A stretch of 64,000 bases of DNA from Gammaproteobacteria bacterium (GTDB taxonomy: Bacteria > Pseudomonadota > Gammaproteobacteria > Pseudomonadales > Azotimanducaceae), in NCBI GenBank assembly GCA_021773565.1, contig JAJFJZ010000025.1:62001-126000 (forward strand), written 5' to 3'. The position numbers and the translations under genes were made by a program. The notes under the pieces were generated by a model that was not told where the DNA came from, made no database searches, and was given only the letters and a program-made list of their open reading frames with translations. Numbering within the stretch: the stretch's first letter is position 1; every line of letters starts with the position of its first letter. Positions 17,770-26,524 of the stretch are shown piece by piece.

Positions 17770-19956
17770 ATGAAGATTCACAAGATCCTCAGTATGGCCG
17801 GTTGGATTGTCGTCAGCGTTTCGGCACTTGCCGTAGCGAAGACGGCGATTCAAACCAGGGCAACTTCCCCACTCACAGCTGTATTGGCTTCGGCGGCGCT
17901 TTCCTCCACGTCTGCATCTCTTGCCGATTTGGGCGGTATGGGCGGTTTGGCAGATCTTCCGCGCGTCAGAATGAACGATCTTGAGCGGGGTGCCCTGCTA
18001 TTTCGTGAGGCAGGCCAGAGCACTTACTTTCAGGCCCCAACGCTTGCAACCGACGTGAACATGAACATAAGCGGAATGGTCGCCCAGGTAAGTGTTAAGC
18101 AACAATTTACTAACCCGGGCAGTATTCCGGTGAACGGAGTTTACGTTTTTCCACTACCCGAGAACGCTGCGGTTTTTGGCTTGAAAATGCACATAGGCGA
18201 GCGTGTGGTTGAAGGCCAGATAAAAGAGCGTACGCTGGCTAAACGCATTTACAGGGACGCTCGCGAATCCGGAAAGAGAGCCAGTCTGGTGGAACAGGAA
18301 CGGCCCAATATATTTACCACCTCCCTTGCCAACATAGGTCCCGGGGAAAGTATCATCATTGAGCTGCAGTATCAGCAAACACTGGAGTATGACCAGCACC
18401 GATTCAGCATTCGTTTCCCAATGGTTGTCGCGACACGCTACATTCCCGGCAATAAAACTATCGAGGGCTTTTCCGGATCCGGATGGGCTCGCAACACAGA
18501 CCAGGTGCCCGACGCACAACGAATTTCTCCACCGTTTTCACACTCGAAAAGGACTTCGAGTGTGCACCCTGTGCGGATTAATGTTCAGCTGGATGCAGGT
18601 TTTCCTCTGGCCAGCTTGCGAAGCACTCATCACGATATAAGCAAATCCAGTTCGGGAGGAAACCGGCACAGCATTCAGTTGAAACAGGACACCACCCCTG
18701 CCAACCGTGATTTTGAACTGGCCTGGATTCCCAAAAAAGGAGAAGCCCCCCAGGGTGCCCTCTTCACACAGTCTTTTGAGAGTGAATCCGGACCGGAACA
18801 TTATGCTTTGTTAATGGTATTACCCCAGAGGGATGATATTGATCATTCTGCCATTTTGCCCAGAGAGATTGTTTACCTGATAGATACCTCGGGATCCATG
18901 AGTGGCGAATCGATGCAGCAGGCAAAAGAGGCTGTGCGATATTCCCTCAGCCAGCTACAGCCACGGGATACCTTTCAGGTAATTCAATTTAACTCAAAGC
19001 CCAGTGCAATGTCGCACAAGGTAATAGCAGCAAGCTCCAGCAACATCAGTCGAGCATTAACCTACGTCGATGGTTTGCAGTCAAATGGCGGTACAGAAGT
19101 CGCCGCTGCGCTGGAGCTTGCCTTTGCTAGCCACAGCAGAAAAGACAGCAGAGCGATAGCAAGATTGCGCCAGATTGTCCTGCTTACAGATGGCAGTGTG
19201 GGGAACGAGGCAAATCTGTTCAAACTCATTGCAGAAAAACTGGCAGACAGCCGACTGTTTACTATCGGTATTGGCTCATCTCCCAACGGCTACTTTATGC
19301 GCGAGGCAGCACACATCGGCAGGGGTAGTTTCACCTATATCGGAAACACAAGCGATGTAAGCAAAAAGATGGTGGCGTTGTTTGACAAAATGGCCACACC
19401 GGTTGTGTCGGATCTAAAAATCATCTGGTCCGGTACCGATGCAAATGCCGTTGAAATATGGCCATCTCCCATCCCGGACGTCTATCTTGGAGAACCCGTG
19501 ATTGTGAGTATGAAAATTCCCCCACAGCAAACCTACCTTAATCTGCAGGGCAGTCAGTCAGGCTCACAATGGTCAACAAAACTTTCAATGACGGGTGGCG
19601 GAAAGGCGAGGGGCCTGGACAAACTCTGGGCATCACACAAACTGAGTTCGCTTGCGGGGCAACAAAGACTGTCCCCAACGCCCGATGAATATCGTGTTCC
19701 AATGACAGAGCTGGCGCTCAAACATCATTTGTTAAGCAAATACACATCCCTGGTTGCTGTGGATAGAAGTCCTGCTCAAAAACCATTTAGAAAATCTGTA
19801 GACAAAAACATCAGCACCCTGCTTCCCCACGGAAACAAGGGGCTTATCCCGCAAACAGCAACACCTGCACAAATTAAATTACTGGGCGGCCTGGCACTAT
19901 TGTTGGTATGTGCATTCCTTTATCTTTTGCGGCCTCGTCCTGCGGCTATGTGGTGA
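17770..19956 (+). CDS. Sortase target protein with VIT and VWA domains
   Basis: 728 residues. N-terminal signal peptide, a VIT (vault inter-alpha-trypsin) domain (about 85-210, with VNGVYVFPLPENAAVFG), and a von Willebrand factor A domain with the MIDAS motif DTSGSMSGES near residue 375 and TDGSVGNE near 475. The tail is a sorting signal: LIPQTAT at residues 692-698, then a hydrophobic helix and an RPRP basic end. This is the marine sortase target (TIGR03788). The stop codon overlaps the sortase GTG start (GTGA), so target and enzyme are translationally coupled. It probably is displayed on the cell surface in metal-dependent adhesion or binding. Confidence 0.92.
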   Translation: MKIHKILSMAGWIVVSVSALAVAKTAIQTRATSPLTAVLASAALSSTSASLADLGGMGGLADLPRVRMNDLERGALLFREAGQSTYFQAPTLATDVNMNISGMVAQVSVKQQFTNPGSIPVNGVYVFPLPENAAVFGLKMHIGERVVEGQIKERTLAKRIYRDARESGKRASLVEQERPNIFTTSLANIGPGESIIIELQYQQTLEYDQHRFSIRFPMVVATRYIPGNKTIEGFSGSGWARNTDQVPDAQRISPPFSHSKRTSSVHPVRINVQLDAGFPLASLRSTHHDISKSSSGGNRHSIQLKQDTTPANRDFELAWIPKKGEAPQGALFTQSFESESGPEHYALLMVLPQRDDIDHSAILPREIVYLIDTSGSMSGESMQQAKEAVRYSLSQLQPRDTFQVIQFNSKPSAMSHKVIAASSSNISRALTYVDGLQSNGGTEVAAALELAFASHSRKDSRAIARLRQIVLLTDGSVGNEANLFKLIAEKLADSRLFTIGIGSSPNGYFMREAAHIGRGSFTYIGNTSDVSKKMVALFDKMATPVVSDLKIIWSGTDANAVEIWPSPIPDVYLGEPVIVSMKIPPQQTYLNLQGSQSGSQWSTKLSMTGGGKARGLDKLWASHKLSSLAGQQRLSPTPDEYRVPMTELALKHHLLSKYTSLVAVDRSPAQKPFRKSVDKNISTLLPHGNKGLIPQTATPAQIKLLGGLALLLVCAFLYLLRPRPAAMW
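19843..19935 (+). other. Sortase sorting signal (LIPQTAT, membrane helix, basic tail)
   Basis: Codons for LIPQTAT (19843-19863) are followed by a hydrophobic segment of about 19 residues (IKLLGGLALLLVCAFLYLL) and RPRP. This is the tripartite layout of a C-terminal sortase substrate signal, with the PxTAT variant described for the proteobacterial dedicated sortase targets. The cleavage site would be after the threonine or in that pentapeptide; not proven here. Confidence 0.8.
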
Positions 19957-20540
19957 GCCCCTCCATACCCATCTACCGCATCAGCTTGTGCTTGCTCCTG
20001 AGCATGGCAATTTGGCAAATGAGTTCCGGTGTATACATATATATGAAAGCAGGTATGGCTCAATATCTGATTGGTAAAGCCTGGCATCAGACTCTGCAAA
20101 ACCCCACACAGGCACAATCCGGTATTCAACCCTGGGCCTGGGCGGATACATGGCCGGTTGCCAGAATGGCTATCCCCGATATTGACGAGGAGTTAATGGT
20201 GCTCAGCGGCGCATCGGGACGTACGCTGGCCTTTGGGCCCGGTTATCTGCGGAGTAGCGCGTATCCCGGTCGTCAGGGCAATACCGTGATACTCGGCCAC
20301 AGGGATACACACTTTAGTATTTTGAACGAGCTGGTATACGGTCAGACAATACTTCTGGAAACAGCCGATGGCGTAACCGCCGATTATCAAGTGACAGAGA
20401 AGCTGGTCATAGACGAGTCCCAAACTGATGTGTTGGAAGAATCAAACACTGCAATGCTTACACTCATAACCTGTTACCCCTTCGATTCAGTGGTACCGGG
20501 CGGCCGCTTGCGATACGTGGTTATTGCTGAGCCGGCGTGA
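19953..20540 (+). CDS. Class GN dedicated sortase
   Basis: About 195 residues from the GTG at 19953. An N-terminal membrane anchor (about 10-30) is followed by a sortase beta-barrel: the catalytic His in VILGHRDTHF, the catalytic Cys in TLITCYPF and the Arg in GGRLRYVV. It matches the marine proteobacterial sortase (TIGR03784). The short start overlapping the target stop (GTGA) is better than the upstream ATG at 19908, which lies inside the target frame. It would cut the PQTAT signal and attach the target to an unknown acceptor. Its 3' end overlaps the convergent permease by 20 bases. Confidence 0.92.
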   Translation: MSPSIPIYRISLCLLLSMAIWQMSSGVYIYMKAGMAQYLIGKAWHQTLQNPTQAQSGIQPWAWADTWPVARMAIPDIDEELMVLSGASGRTLAFGPGYLRSSAYPGRQGNTVILGHRDTHFSILNELVYGQTILLETADGVTADYQVTEKLVIDESQTDVLEESNTAMLTLITCYPFDSVVPGGRLRYVVIAEPA

Positions 20541-21858
20541 CCCCCAAGCCAATCCGGGGCTCACGCCAGTGTGCGTATGCCAGCAGCAGGGTGGTATATA
20601 TCAGCAGGGTCACAAACCCCGTCACCCCAATAAAATCCAGGCTCAGGTAGATACCAAAGGAATAAATCGCCAGCGCCACCACCGGCACGATTTTCAGTGC
20701 AATTCTGGGCAACTTGAAACTGGCATTGTGGTAGGCATCCGGCTTTCGATCGTACAGATTATACAAAGCCAGTACCGGAATTATCCCGAAAATAATGCCA
20801 ACCGCATTACCCAGTATGGTCACATATTGCAGGGTCATTCCAGTAACTATGGGCAGCATTCCAACCGCATAGAATAATGTCAGTAGTATAAAGGGCGTTC
20901 CATATCTGTTTTTTTCAGCAACGGACTGGGGTAACCAGCCATCCTGCGTTGCCATATACAATCCCTTTGTGCACCAGGCAAAAATCGAGTTAAGCGTAGT
21001 GACGAGCGCAATCATTACTCCACCCACCATAAAAAACAGGTACAGTGCGGGCGGGAAGATGTGTTTCGCAACTACTGCCAGCGACTCACCCTCTACCTGG
21101 TTTAGCGGCAATACTCCGGTGGCAACAACACCAATAGTCATGTATAGAATGGTTACAAAAACTAGGGAGGTAACCATCACTCTTGGGATATTGCGTCCGG
21201 GATCGTGTGTCTCTCCGCCAAGCTCCGAAATAAATTCACTGCCAATCATGCCATAGCGCAGAATGTACGCCGCCGCAATCAAACTGCCAATACCCTGGGG
21301 CATTACCGAGTTCACGTCGGTATATACTTCAAAACTTTTCACATGAGACAATCCAAAAACCACAAACATCAACAGAGAAAGCAGTAATACCAGCACCATA
21401 ATGGATTGAAGTCGTGCCGCAGTTTTCAGACCAAGTAGATTGGCTGCATAACACAGGGTCATCACGGCTGCCGCGATAAGGCTCAAATTCATCTCTGGAA
21501 TCAGTGCATCTGCATATTCCGCAAATCCGATGGCATAGGTTGCCAACACAAGTTGGCCAGCAACCAGCAAACCCAGATATAGGAACGCCGTTTTATGCCC
21601 GAGTAAGTCTCGCACATAGGTGTACGTGCCCCCGGTTGACGGAATAGCGGCGCCCAGTGCTGCAATACACAGGGAAGGTAGAAATACGATGCCCAGGGCC
21701 AGCAAAAAAGCCCAGGGTGTTCCGTAACCGGTTATGCCTATGCCAATTCCCGTTAGTACTACAACGCCTGCTCCCACAATCTGGCCGATGGATATACTCA
21801 TCAGGTCCCAAAAACCTAACAATCGGCCTCGTCCTGCTTCGGGTTTTAGATCAGGCAT
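20521..21858 (-). CDS. APC-superfamily amino acid permease
   Basis: About 445 residues with twelve predicted membrane helices. The first helix region reads LLGFWDLMSISIGQIVGAGVVVLTG, the APC signature of unwound helix 1 with GxG, and STGGTYTYVRDLLG follows in helix 3. The start is placed at the ATG at 21858, which overlaps the AhpD-like gene by 8 bases; a GTG at 21882 is possible. Substrate unknown; family members take up amino acids by proton symport or exchange. Confidence 0.87.
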   Translation of the reverse strand: MPDLKPEAGRGRLLGFWDLMSISIGQIVGAGVVVLTGIGIGITGYGTPWAFLLALGIVFLPSLCIAALGAAIPSTGGTYTYVRDLLGHKTAFLYLGLLVAGQLVLATYAIGFAEYADALIPEMNLSLIAAAVMTLCYAANLLGLKTAARLQSIMVLVLLLSLLMFVVFGLSHVKSFEVYTDVNSVMPQGIGSLIAAAYILRYGMIGSEFISELGGETHDPGRNIPRVMVTSLVFVTILYMTIGVVATGVLPLNQVEGESLAVVAKHIFPPALYLFFMVGGVMIALVTTLNSIFAWCTKGLYMATQDGWLPQSVAEKNRYGTPFILLTLFYAVGMLPIVTGMTLQYVTILGNAVGIIFGIIPVLALYNLYDRKPDAYHNASFKLPRIALKIVPVVALAIYSFGIYLSLDFIGVTGFVTLLIYTTLLLAYAHWREPRIGLGVTPAQQ

Positions 21859-22456
21859 GGTTCCAGTTATCCGGGTCCGCACTATTATTGGGAGACAGGC
21901 CTATGATGTCGCCCCGGGTATACACTCCCAGCCCCAACACTGTTCTGTTAGCAAAATTAAAATAGGCAACTACCTGGTTGATTTCCAGTATCTCACCATC
22001 CTCCCAACCCGCTTCCCGCAACTGTTGAACGTCTGCTTCGCTCATGTCCCCGGGAGCGAAAGTCAGTTTACGGGCATAATCCAGTGCTGCACATTGTTGC
22101 GCATCAAAAACACCCGCATGCTGGCCGGTCTCCATCGCCTCTCGCAATAGTTGCGCTCGGCTTGCATTGTCAACCAGACGCGCCATTCCCGAATAATGGT
22201 GTTCAACACAATAGTCACACCGGTTGTTAAAGCTGGTAAACACACCGAGCGCTTCCAGAAACCATTTTGGAATGTTATTCCCGGCATGGTGCAACACATT
22301 TTTGTACATGGTCATGTGACCTTCCATACTGTGGGGCCGCAAGCTATGGGCAAGCATAATATTATCTACATTATTGTCCGGACCTTTCACCCGGTTATAC
22401 AATCGCAACAATTTTCCACGGGCCTTTTCATAAGGGATGGTGGCAATCCAGGTCAT
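21851..22456 (-). CDS. Carboxymuconolactone decarboxylase / AhpD-like protein
   Basis: About 201 residues with the AhpD-like helical fold: the CDYCVEHHYSG motif (Cys-x-x-Cys with downstream His pair) near residue 88, preceded by PKWFLEALGVFTSFNNR and followed by AALDYARKLTFAP. Members are peroxidase-related or decarboxylases; the CxxC-His site suits a peroxidase-type thiol role. Start at 22456, where GGAG lies 6 bases upstream. The gene precedes the permease and overlaps it, so the two form an operon; a shared substrate is not evident. Confidence 0.84.
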   Translation of the reverse strand: MTWIATIPYEKARGKLLRLYNRVKGPDNNVDNIMLAHSLRPHSMEGHMTMYKNVLHHAGNNIPKWFLEALGVFTSFNNRCDYCVEHHYSGMARLVDNASRAQLLREAMETGQHAGVFDAQQCAALDYARKLTFAPGDMSEADVQQLREAGWEDGEILEINQVVAYFNFANRTVLGLGVYTRGDIIGLSPNNSADPDNWNHA

Positions 22457-22646
22457 ATTCTCTCCGGCGTAAAACTTCAAATTGGGAGGAGCGATTTAAG
22501 CACGTAATGTCTGCATAAATCACTCAATATTGTGTGCTCGCAGTGACACACATTGGTCGAACAATGGGCGGCCGGTAGCTAGTGTGGTAAAGTTTTTGGA
22601 GTGGATGACTCTAAACAATTTTGAAACCTATGCGTGAGAGCAGAGA

Positions 22647-23180
22647 ATGTATGAGCAAGTACTAGGCTTCTGGTTTGAAGAAATCAAACCAGCCCAGTGG
22701 TGGGTTAAAGACGAGAAGTTCGATGAACTGATCACGGGGAAGTTTTCCAGTATCCATACACGAGCAGCAAAATGCGAGTTGTACTCGTGGCGAGAATCAC
22801 CCCAGGGCCGCCTGGCCGAGATAATTATTCTGGACCAGTTCTCACGCAATATGTTTAGAAATACACCAGCATCATTTGCATACGACCCCCTGGCGCTGGC
22901 ATTAAGCCAGGAAGCTATTGCGGCAAATGCCGATAATGCACTAAATTCAGATGAACAAAATTTTCTGTATATGCCCTTTATGCACAGTGAGTCTCTGGAA
23001 ATACATGAAGTCGCAATGCAACTATTTACACGCGATGGAACGTCGGAGCATGCCTTTGAACTAAAACACAAAAACATTATCGAAAAATTCGGGCGTTACC
23101 CGCATAGAAACGCCATACTGAATCGTACTTCAACCGCAGAAGAGTTGGCGTTTCTTTCCACACCCGGTTCGCGATTCTAG
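22647..23180 (+). CDS. DUF924-family protein
   Basis: 177 residues, typical for this family: VLGFWFEEIKPAQWW at the start, a central GRLAEIIILDQFSRNMFRNTPASFAYD segment with the invariant DQFSRN, and FGRYPHRN near the end. The family is widespread, binds no known ligand and has no established reaction. It is divergent from the AhpD-like gene; the 190-base gap upstream shows no strong motif. Confidence 0.9.
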   Translation: MYEQVLGFWFEEIKPAQWWVKDEKFDELITGKFSSIHTRAAKCELYSWRESPQGRLAEIIILDQFSRNMFRNTPASFAYDPLALALSQEAIAANADNALNSDEQNFLYMPFMHSESLEIHEVAMQLFTRDGTSEHAFELKHKNIIEKFGRYPHRNAILNRTSTAEELAFLSTPGSRF

Positions 23181-23191
23181 AGCACTATAGA

Positions 23192-23398
23192 ATGGACAAC
23201 ACCAATATATTGTTGTGGGGGCTTGTCTTCGGGTCCATAGGATTCGGGTACTTTATCTACGGAAAAAAGCAAAAACACAAAATGGCACTGGTCAGCGGCA
23301 TAAGCCTGATGTTACTTCCGTACGTTATACAGAATCAGGCAATGCTCATCCTCGCCGGCCTCATATTATTAGCGTGTCCGCGTTTCATAAAGCTATGA
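23192..23398 (+). CDS. Small two-to-three-helix membrane protein
   Basis: 68 residues with hydrophobic segments at about 5-23, 30-47 and 50-66, short loops and a single KKQKHK cytoplasmic patch. It resembles the tiny membrane proteins often annotated as amino-acid-transport associated, with no evidence for that here. The stop overlaps the next gene start (ATGA at 23395-23398). Confidence 0.72.
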   Translation: MDNTNILLWGLVFGSIGFGYFIYGKKQKHKMALVSGISLMLLPYVIQNQAMLILAGLILLACPRFIKL

Positions 23399-23766
23399 GC
23401 CGCAAAAATTGCTCAAGTTGTGGTAAAGCTTTTCTTTGTTCTGCAGACGATACGAGTACAGCCTGCTGGTGCGCCGAGCTACCAGCGATCATGCCCATGG
23501 GTGATCCTGAGGATTGCCAATGTCCAGACTGCCTGAAGCGCAACATTATGCAAGTTATAAACCAGGCTATGCAGGATATTAGCCTTGCGGAAAAACTCAC
23601 GCTGGCGGCTCCCTACGCGGACCAGAACGGCTTGGAAAAAGACATAGATTACACCCTGGAAAATGGCAACTATGTCTTTAGCGCCTGGTATCACCTGAAG
23701 AGGGGCAGCTGTTGTGGAAGCGGCTGCAGAAATTGTCCGTATGACCAGGATAATGTTGACGAATGA
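23395..23766 (+). CDS. Cysteine-rich CWC protein fused to DUF5522-like domain
   Basis: 123 residues. The N-terminal part is a Cys_rich_CWC domain (CSSCGKAFLC..., ACWCAELP, CQCPDCL), and the C-terminal part has YTLENGNYVFSAWYHLKRGSCCGSGCRNCPY, the cysteine cluster of DUF5522-like proteins. Elsewhere the two usually occur as separate neighbouring small proteins. At least eleven cysteines suggest metal binding (zinc or iron-sulfur). It is coupled to the genes on both sides by ATGA overlaps. Confidence 0.8.
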   Translation: MSRKNCSSCGKAFLCSADDTSTACWCAELPAIMPMGDPEDCQCPDCLKRNIMQVINQAMQDISLAEKLTLAAPYADQNGLEKDIDYTLENGNYVFSAWYHLKRGSCCGSGCRNCPYDQDNVDE

Positions 23767-24185
23767 CCACAGTTCTCGTTCTAAAAGTGGTACCGGGAGC
23801 GTCAATAGACCATATCGCGGGCTGGCTGGACAACAAGCTCAAGATTCGAGTTCGCGCTGCTCCCGAAAAAGGCAAGGCCAACAATGCAGTTATCCAGATA
23901 CTGGCAAAAACCCTTGATCTGCCAAAATCCTCTCTCAGCATTATCTCCGGCACCACGAGTGCAGTAAAATCTATCCGGATTTTGGGTTTGTCAGAGGATG
24001 AGGTGAAAGCGCGGCTGGATCTGGTGCAGCATAAATTTTTGATCTTCGGAAATTCCGGTTCAGGCAAATCAACGCTTGCCAAACAATTAGCTTCCACAAA
24101 AAAACTTGCCCACCAGGAATTCTTTAAAAGATTCGCCGGTAAAAAAAACCGGTATGTAAACAACGAGAGGACAAGGTACGTATGA
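23763..24185 (+). CDS. DUF167 (YggU) domain fused to a truncated P-loop kinase
   Basis: 140 residues. Residues 1-85 are a DUF167/YggU domain (VVPGASIDHIAGWLDNKLKIRVRAAPEKGKANNAV is the family core). From about residue 90 there is HKFLIFGNSGSGKSTLAKQLAS, a Walker A of the adenylate/topology-modulation-kinase type, but it stops after STKKLAH and diverges into a 25-residue tail with no Walker B. It is in frame with no stop between, so it is a real fusion ORF of one intact domain and one broken kinase start. Its ATG is 4 bases inside the CWC gene and its stop overlaps the next gene. Confidence 0.8.
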   Translation: MTTVLVLKVVPGASIDHIAGWLDNKLKIRVRAAPEKGKANNAVIQILAKTLDLPKSSLSIISGTTSAVKSIRILGLSEDEVKARLDLVQHKFLIFGNSGSGKSTLAKQLASTKKLAHQEFFKRFAGKKNRYVNNERTRYV

Positions 24186-24592
24186 TAATGAAGTTAAGTT
24201 TTCGCCTCGCCATAAATGCTGTTATGGCAATTTCTACCTGTGCACTTGCGTTTCAAGTTCTAATTCTGGTAGAGCTCCTGCCCTATAACAATATTTGGGG
24301 AGGCCGGCTGGAATCCATAGTACAAATGCGCTTGTTTGTCAGTTTTTCTATAATTGTCAATATTCTCATCCTGCTCGTCATCGCTATGAAAGGCGCTTAT
24401 ATCAAAATGCACATTCCCGAAAAAGCGGTCAATGGTATTCTATGGGGCCTGGTGCTACTGTTTTCACTAAATACAGTGGGGAATGTTCTGTCGCTAAGCA
24501 CGTTCGAAGCAATTGTTTTTACTCCGCTTACGCTAATAAGTGCACTTTGTTGTTATCGTATAGTAGTTCAGCCTACGCAAACCATTGATTAA
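24182..24592 (+). CDS. Four-helix membrane protein of unknown function
   Basis: 136 residues with four hydrophobic segments (about 5-28, 48-68, 80-100, 104-128). A conserved-looking ELLPYNNIWGGRLES segment follows the first helix; a PY-x-x-hWGGRL pattern is found in many uncharacterised small bacterial membrane proteins. The start overlaps the DUF167 fusion stop (ATGA). An alternative ATG is six bases in. Function unknown. Confidence 0.72.
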   Translation: MIMKLSFRLAINAVMAISTCALAFQVLILVELLPYNNIWGGRLESIVQMRLFVSFSIIVNILILLVIAMKGAYIKMHIPEKAVNGILWGLVLLFSLNTVGNVLSLSTFEAIVFTPLTLISALCCYRIVVQPTQTID

Positions 24593-24619
24593 TAATAATA
24601 TAATTTCGAGTTTACTAGT

Positions 24620-26524
24620 ATGAGTGCACAGATAAAACACCACTGCTGGGATACATTAATCACCAATGCTCTGGTTTTTGATGGCTCTGGTGAGCTCCCG
24701 GAGGAAATCGATATTGCGATCGAAAGCGGTCAGATCGTAGCCAAAGGCTTGCATCTGGATGGCAATTTGGCCAAAACCGTAGTGAACGCAGAAGGCAAAT
24801 GGCTGATGCCCGGCTTGATGGATATCCATACACATATGGACCTGGAAATTGAAATAGCGCCCGGGTTGCCAGAAGTTATTCGTCACGGCACTACCAGTGT
24901 GCTGATAGGCAATTGCAGTCTGGGAATATCTTTTGGCAAACAGGACGACAACGGCCAGAACCCTATCGTGGATTGTTTTACACGCGTGGAAAATATGCCG
25001 AAAAAATTTTTGCAACGAGTCGTCGACAAGATCAACTGGGATAACACTGCTGATTATCTGGACCATCTGGAAGAGGTCACCCTGGGCGCTAACGTTATTG
25101 CTCTGTTACCTCACTCAATGTTGCGTGTCGAAGTTATGGGACTACAAAATAGCGTCAGCCGTCCACCGAGTGCCACGGAATTACATGCAATGGAGCGCTT
25201 GCTCAATAACGCAATTGACGAAGGTTATGTGGGCATGTCCACTGATGGACTACCATTTCACTATATGGCAATTGATCCAAATCTGGAATTGCGAATTCCC
25301 ACCCAACACGCCAGCCAGACTGAACTCAAGCGCTTGCTCGATATTCTGCGGAACCGGGACCGGGTCTGGCAGGCTACCCCTGCTGCCACAAATCCCCTGA
25401 AAGCACTCAAACAGTTTTTGTTTACCAGCGGGCGACTGTACAAAAAAGCCCTTCGAACAACCGCACTTGTTGCTCTGGATTTTGAGGGCCGACGCGGGGG
25501 TGTATATAGCCTGTTGCGATTTAGCAAATTACTCAACTCCAGGCTGTTTAAAGGGCATTTTCATTTTCAGGCGCTCTCCAGCAGCTTTAAAATGTGGAGT
25601 GATGGTGCCGTAACCCCGCTGTGGGAAGACATGGACAGTACCCGCGCCCTGATTGCAAAGGACTATGAAGACATCGAAGGTCGTCTTCAGCTTATGCATG
25701 ATCCAGAGTGGCAAGCCCAATTCCGTAAGGACTGGTTTAAGAACAAGTCCGGTGTACCGGCCATGCTGGTGAGGATGGGGGTGTTGGGAGCAAATTTCGC
25801 CTGTGAGTTGGGCCGAATGACGATGGACGGATGCGCCATAGAGCAGTGGGACGGGCAAAATCTGCAGGATATTTACGAGCGCCTGCTGCAGCACCAGGCC
25901 AGTCAGGGCAAATCAGGGAGCCTTAATGCGGAGGAACACGACATTTTTGAGTCATTTCCCATGCCCATTCAGGATGATGCTGAATTTTTTATGCACGCAC
26001 TACGTACCTGGGACCGGGGTTTTCGCTGGCACCTGATCGCAGCAAATTCGGATATTAAGGCCACCAAAGCGGCGCTTTTCGATGAATACACCCTACCGGG
26101 ATTTAACGATAGCGGTGCACACCTTACCAATCTGGCATTTTACGACGGCAATCTGGTAAGCCTCAAGCTGGCGCAACAGGAATCCCTGCAGTTGGTAGCC
26201 AAAACGGTGAGTCGTTTAACCAGAGAACCGGCTGAATTTTTGGGCGTTGATACAGGCACGCTCGCGCTGGGCGCAGCGGCTGACATTATCCTGGTAGATC
26301 CAGAAGCACTGGCTGGCCACGATGAAGACAAGGGCAGAAAAATGGTCTATAGGGAAGCGCTGGAACAGAACCAGATGCTCAATCGATCGGATGGCGTGGT
26401 CACCCACGTTTGGGTTGGGGGGCAGGTTGCCATGAACGAATCGGGTTTTAACGCCGATCTGGGCAAGCACAAAATGGGAAAATTACTGCGGTTCAAGCCA
26501 AGATCAAAAGGGCACGGCAAATGA
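24620..26524 (+). CDS. N-acyl-D-amino-acid deacylase-type amidohydrolase
   Basis: 634 residues. The amidohydrolase fold is shown by LMPGLMDIHTHMDLE (the HxH metal pair near residue 72) after the small N-terminal beta domain (ITNALVFDGSGE), and the C-terminal GVDTGTLALGAAADIILVDPEAL segment, as in D-aminoacylases and dihydropyrimidinases. No signal peptide, so cytoplasmic. Longer than the typical 480-550 residues because of the middle helical insert. Substrate could be an N-acyl-D-amino acid or other amide. The RidA gene overlaps it by four bases (ATGA), and a TAXI/TRAP importer follows. Confidence 0.83.
   Translation: MSAQIKHHCWDTLITNALVFDGSGELPEEIDIAIESGQIVAKGLHLDGNLAKTVVNAEGKWLMPGLMDIHTHMDLEIEIAPGLPEVIRHGTTSVLIGNCSLGISFGKQDDNGQNPIVDCFTRVENMPKKFLQRVVDKINWDNTADYLDHLEEVTLGANVIALLPHSMLRVEVMGLQNSVSRPPSATELHAMERLLNNAIDEGYVGMSTDGLPFHYMAIDPNLELRIPTQHASQTELKRLLDILRNRDRVWQATPAATNPLKALKQFLFTSGRLYKKALRTTALVALDFEGRRGGVYSLLRFSKLLNSRLFKGHFHFQALSSSFKMWSDGAVTPLWEDMDSTRALIAKDYEDIEGRLQLMHDPEWQAQFRKDWFKNKSGVPAMLVRMGVLGANFACELGRMTMDGCAIEQWDGQNLQDIYERLLQHQASQGKSGSLNAEEHDIFESFPMPIQDDAEFFMHALRTWDRGFRWHLIAANSDIKATKAALFDEYTLPGFNDSGAHLTNLAFYDGNLVSLKLAQQESLQLVAKTVSRLTREPAEFLGVDTGTLALGAAADIILVDPEALAGHDEDKGRKMVYREALEQNQMLNRSDGVVTHVWVGGQVAMNESGFNADLGKHKMGKLLRFKPRSKGHGK

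Noticed and set aside
24136-24152. CCGGT-A7-ACCGG stem-loop as a terminator
   Set aside because: It lies inside the DUF167 fusion frame, and coupled genes follow directly; a five-base stem is weak.
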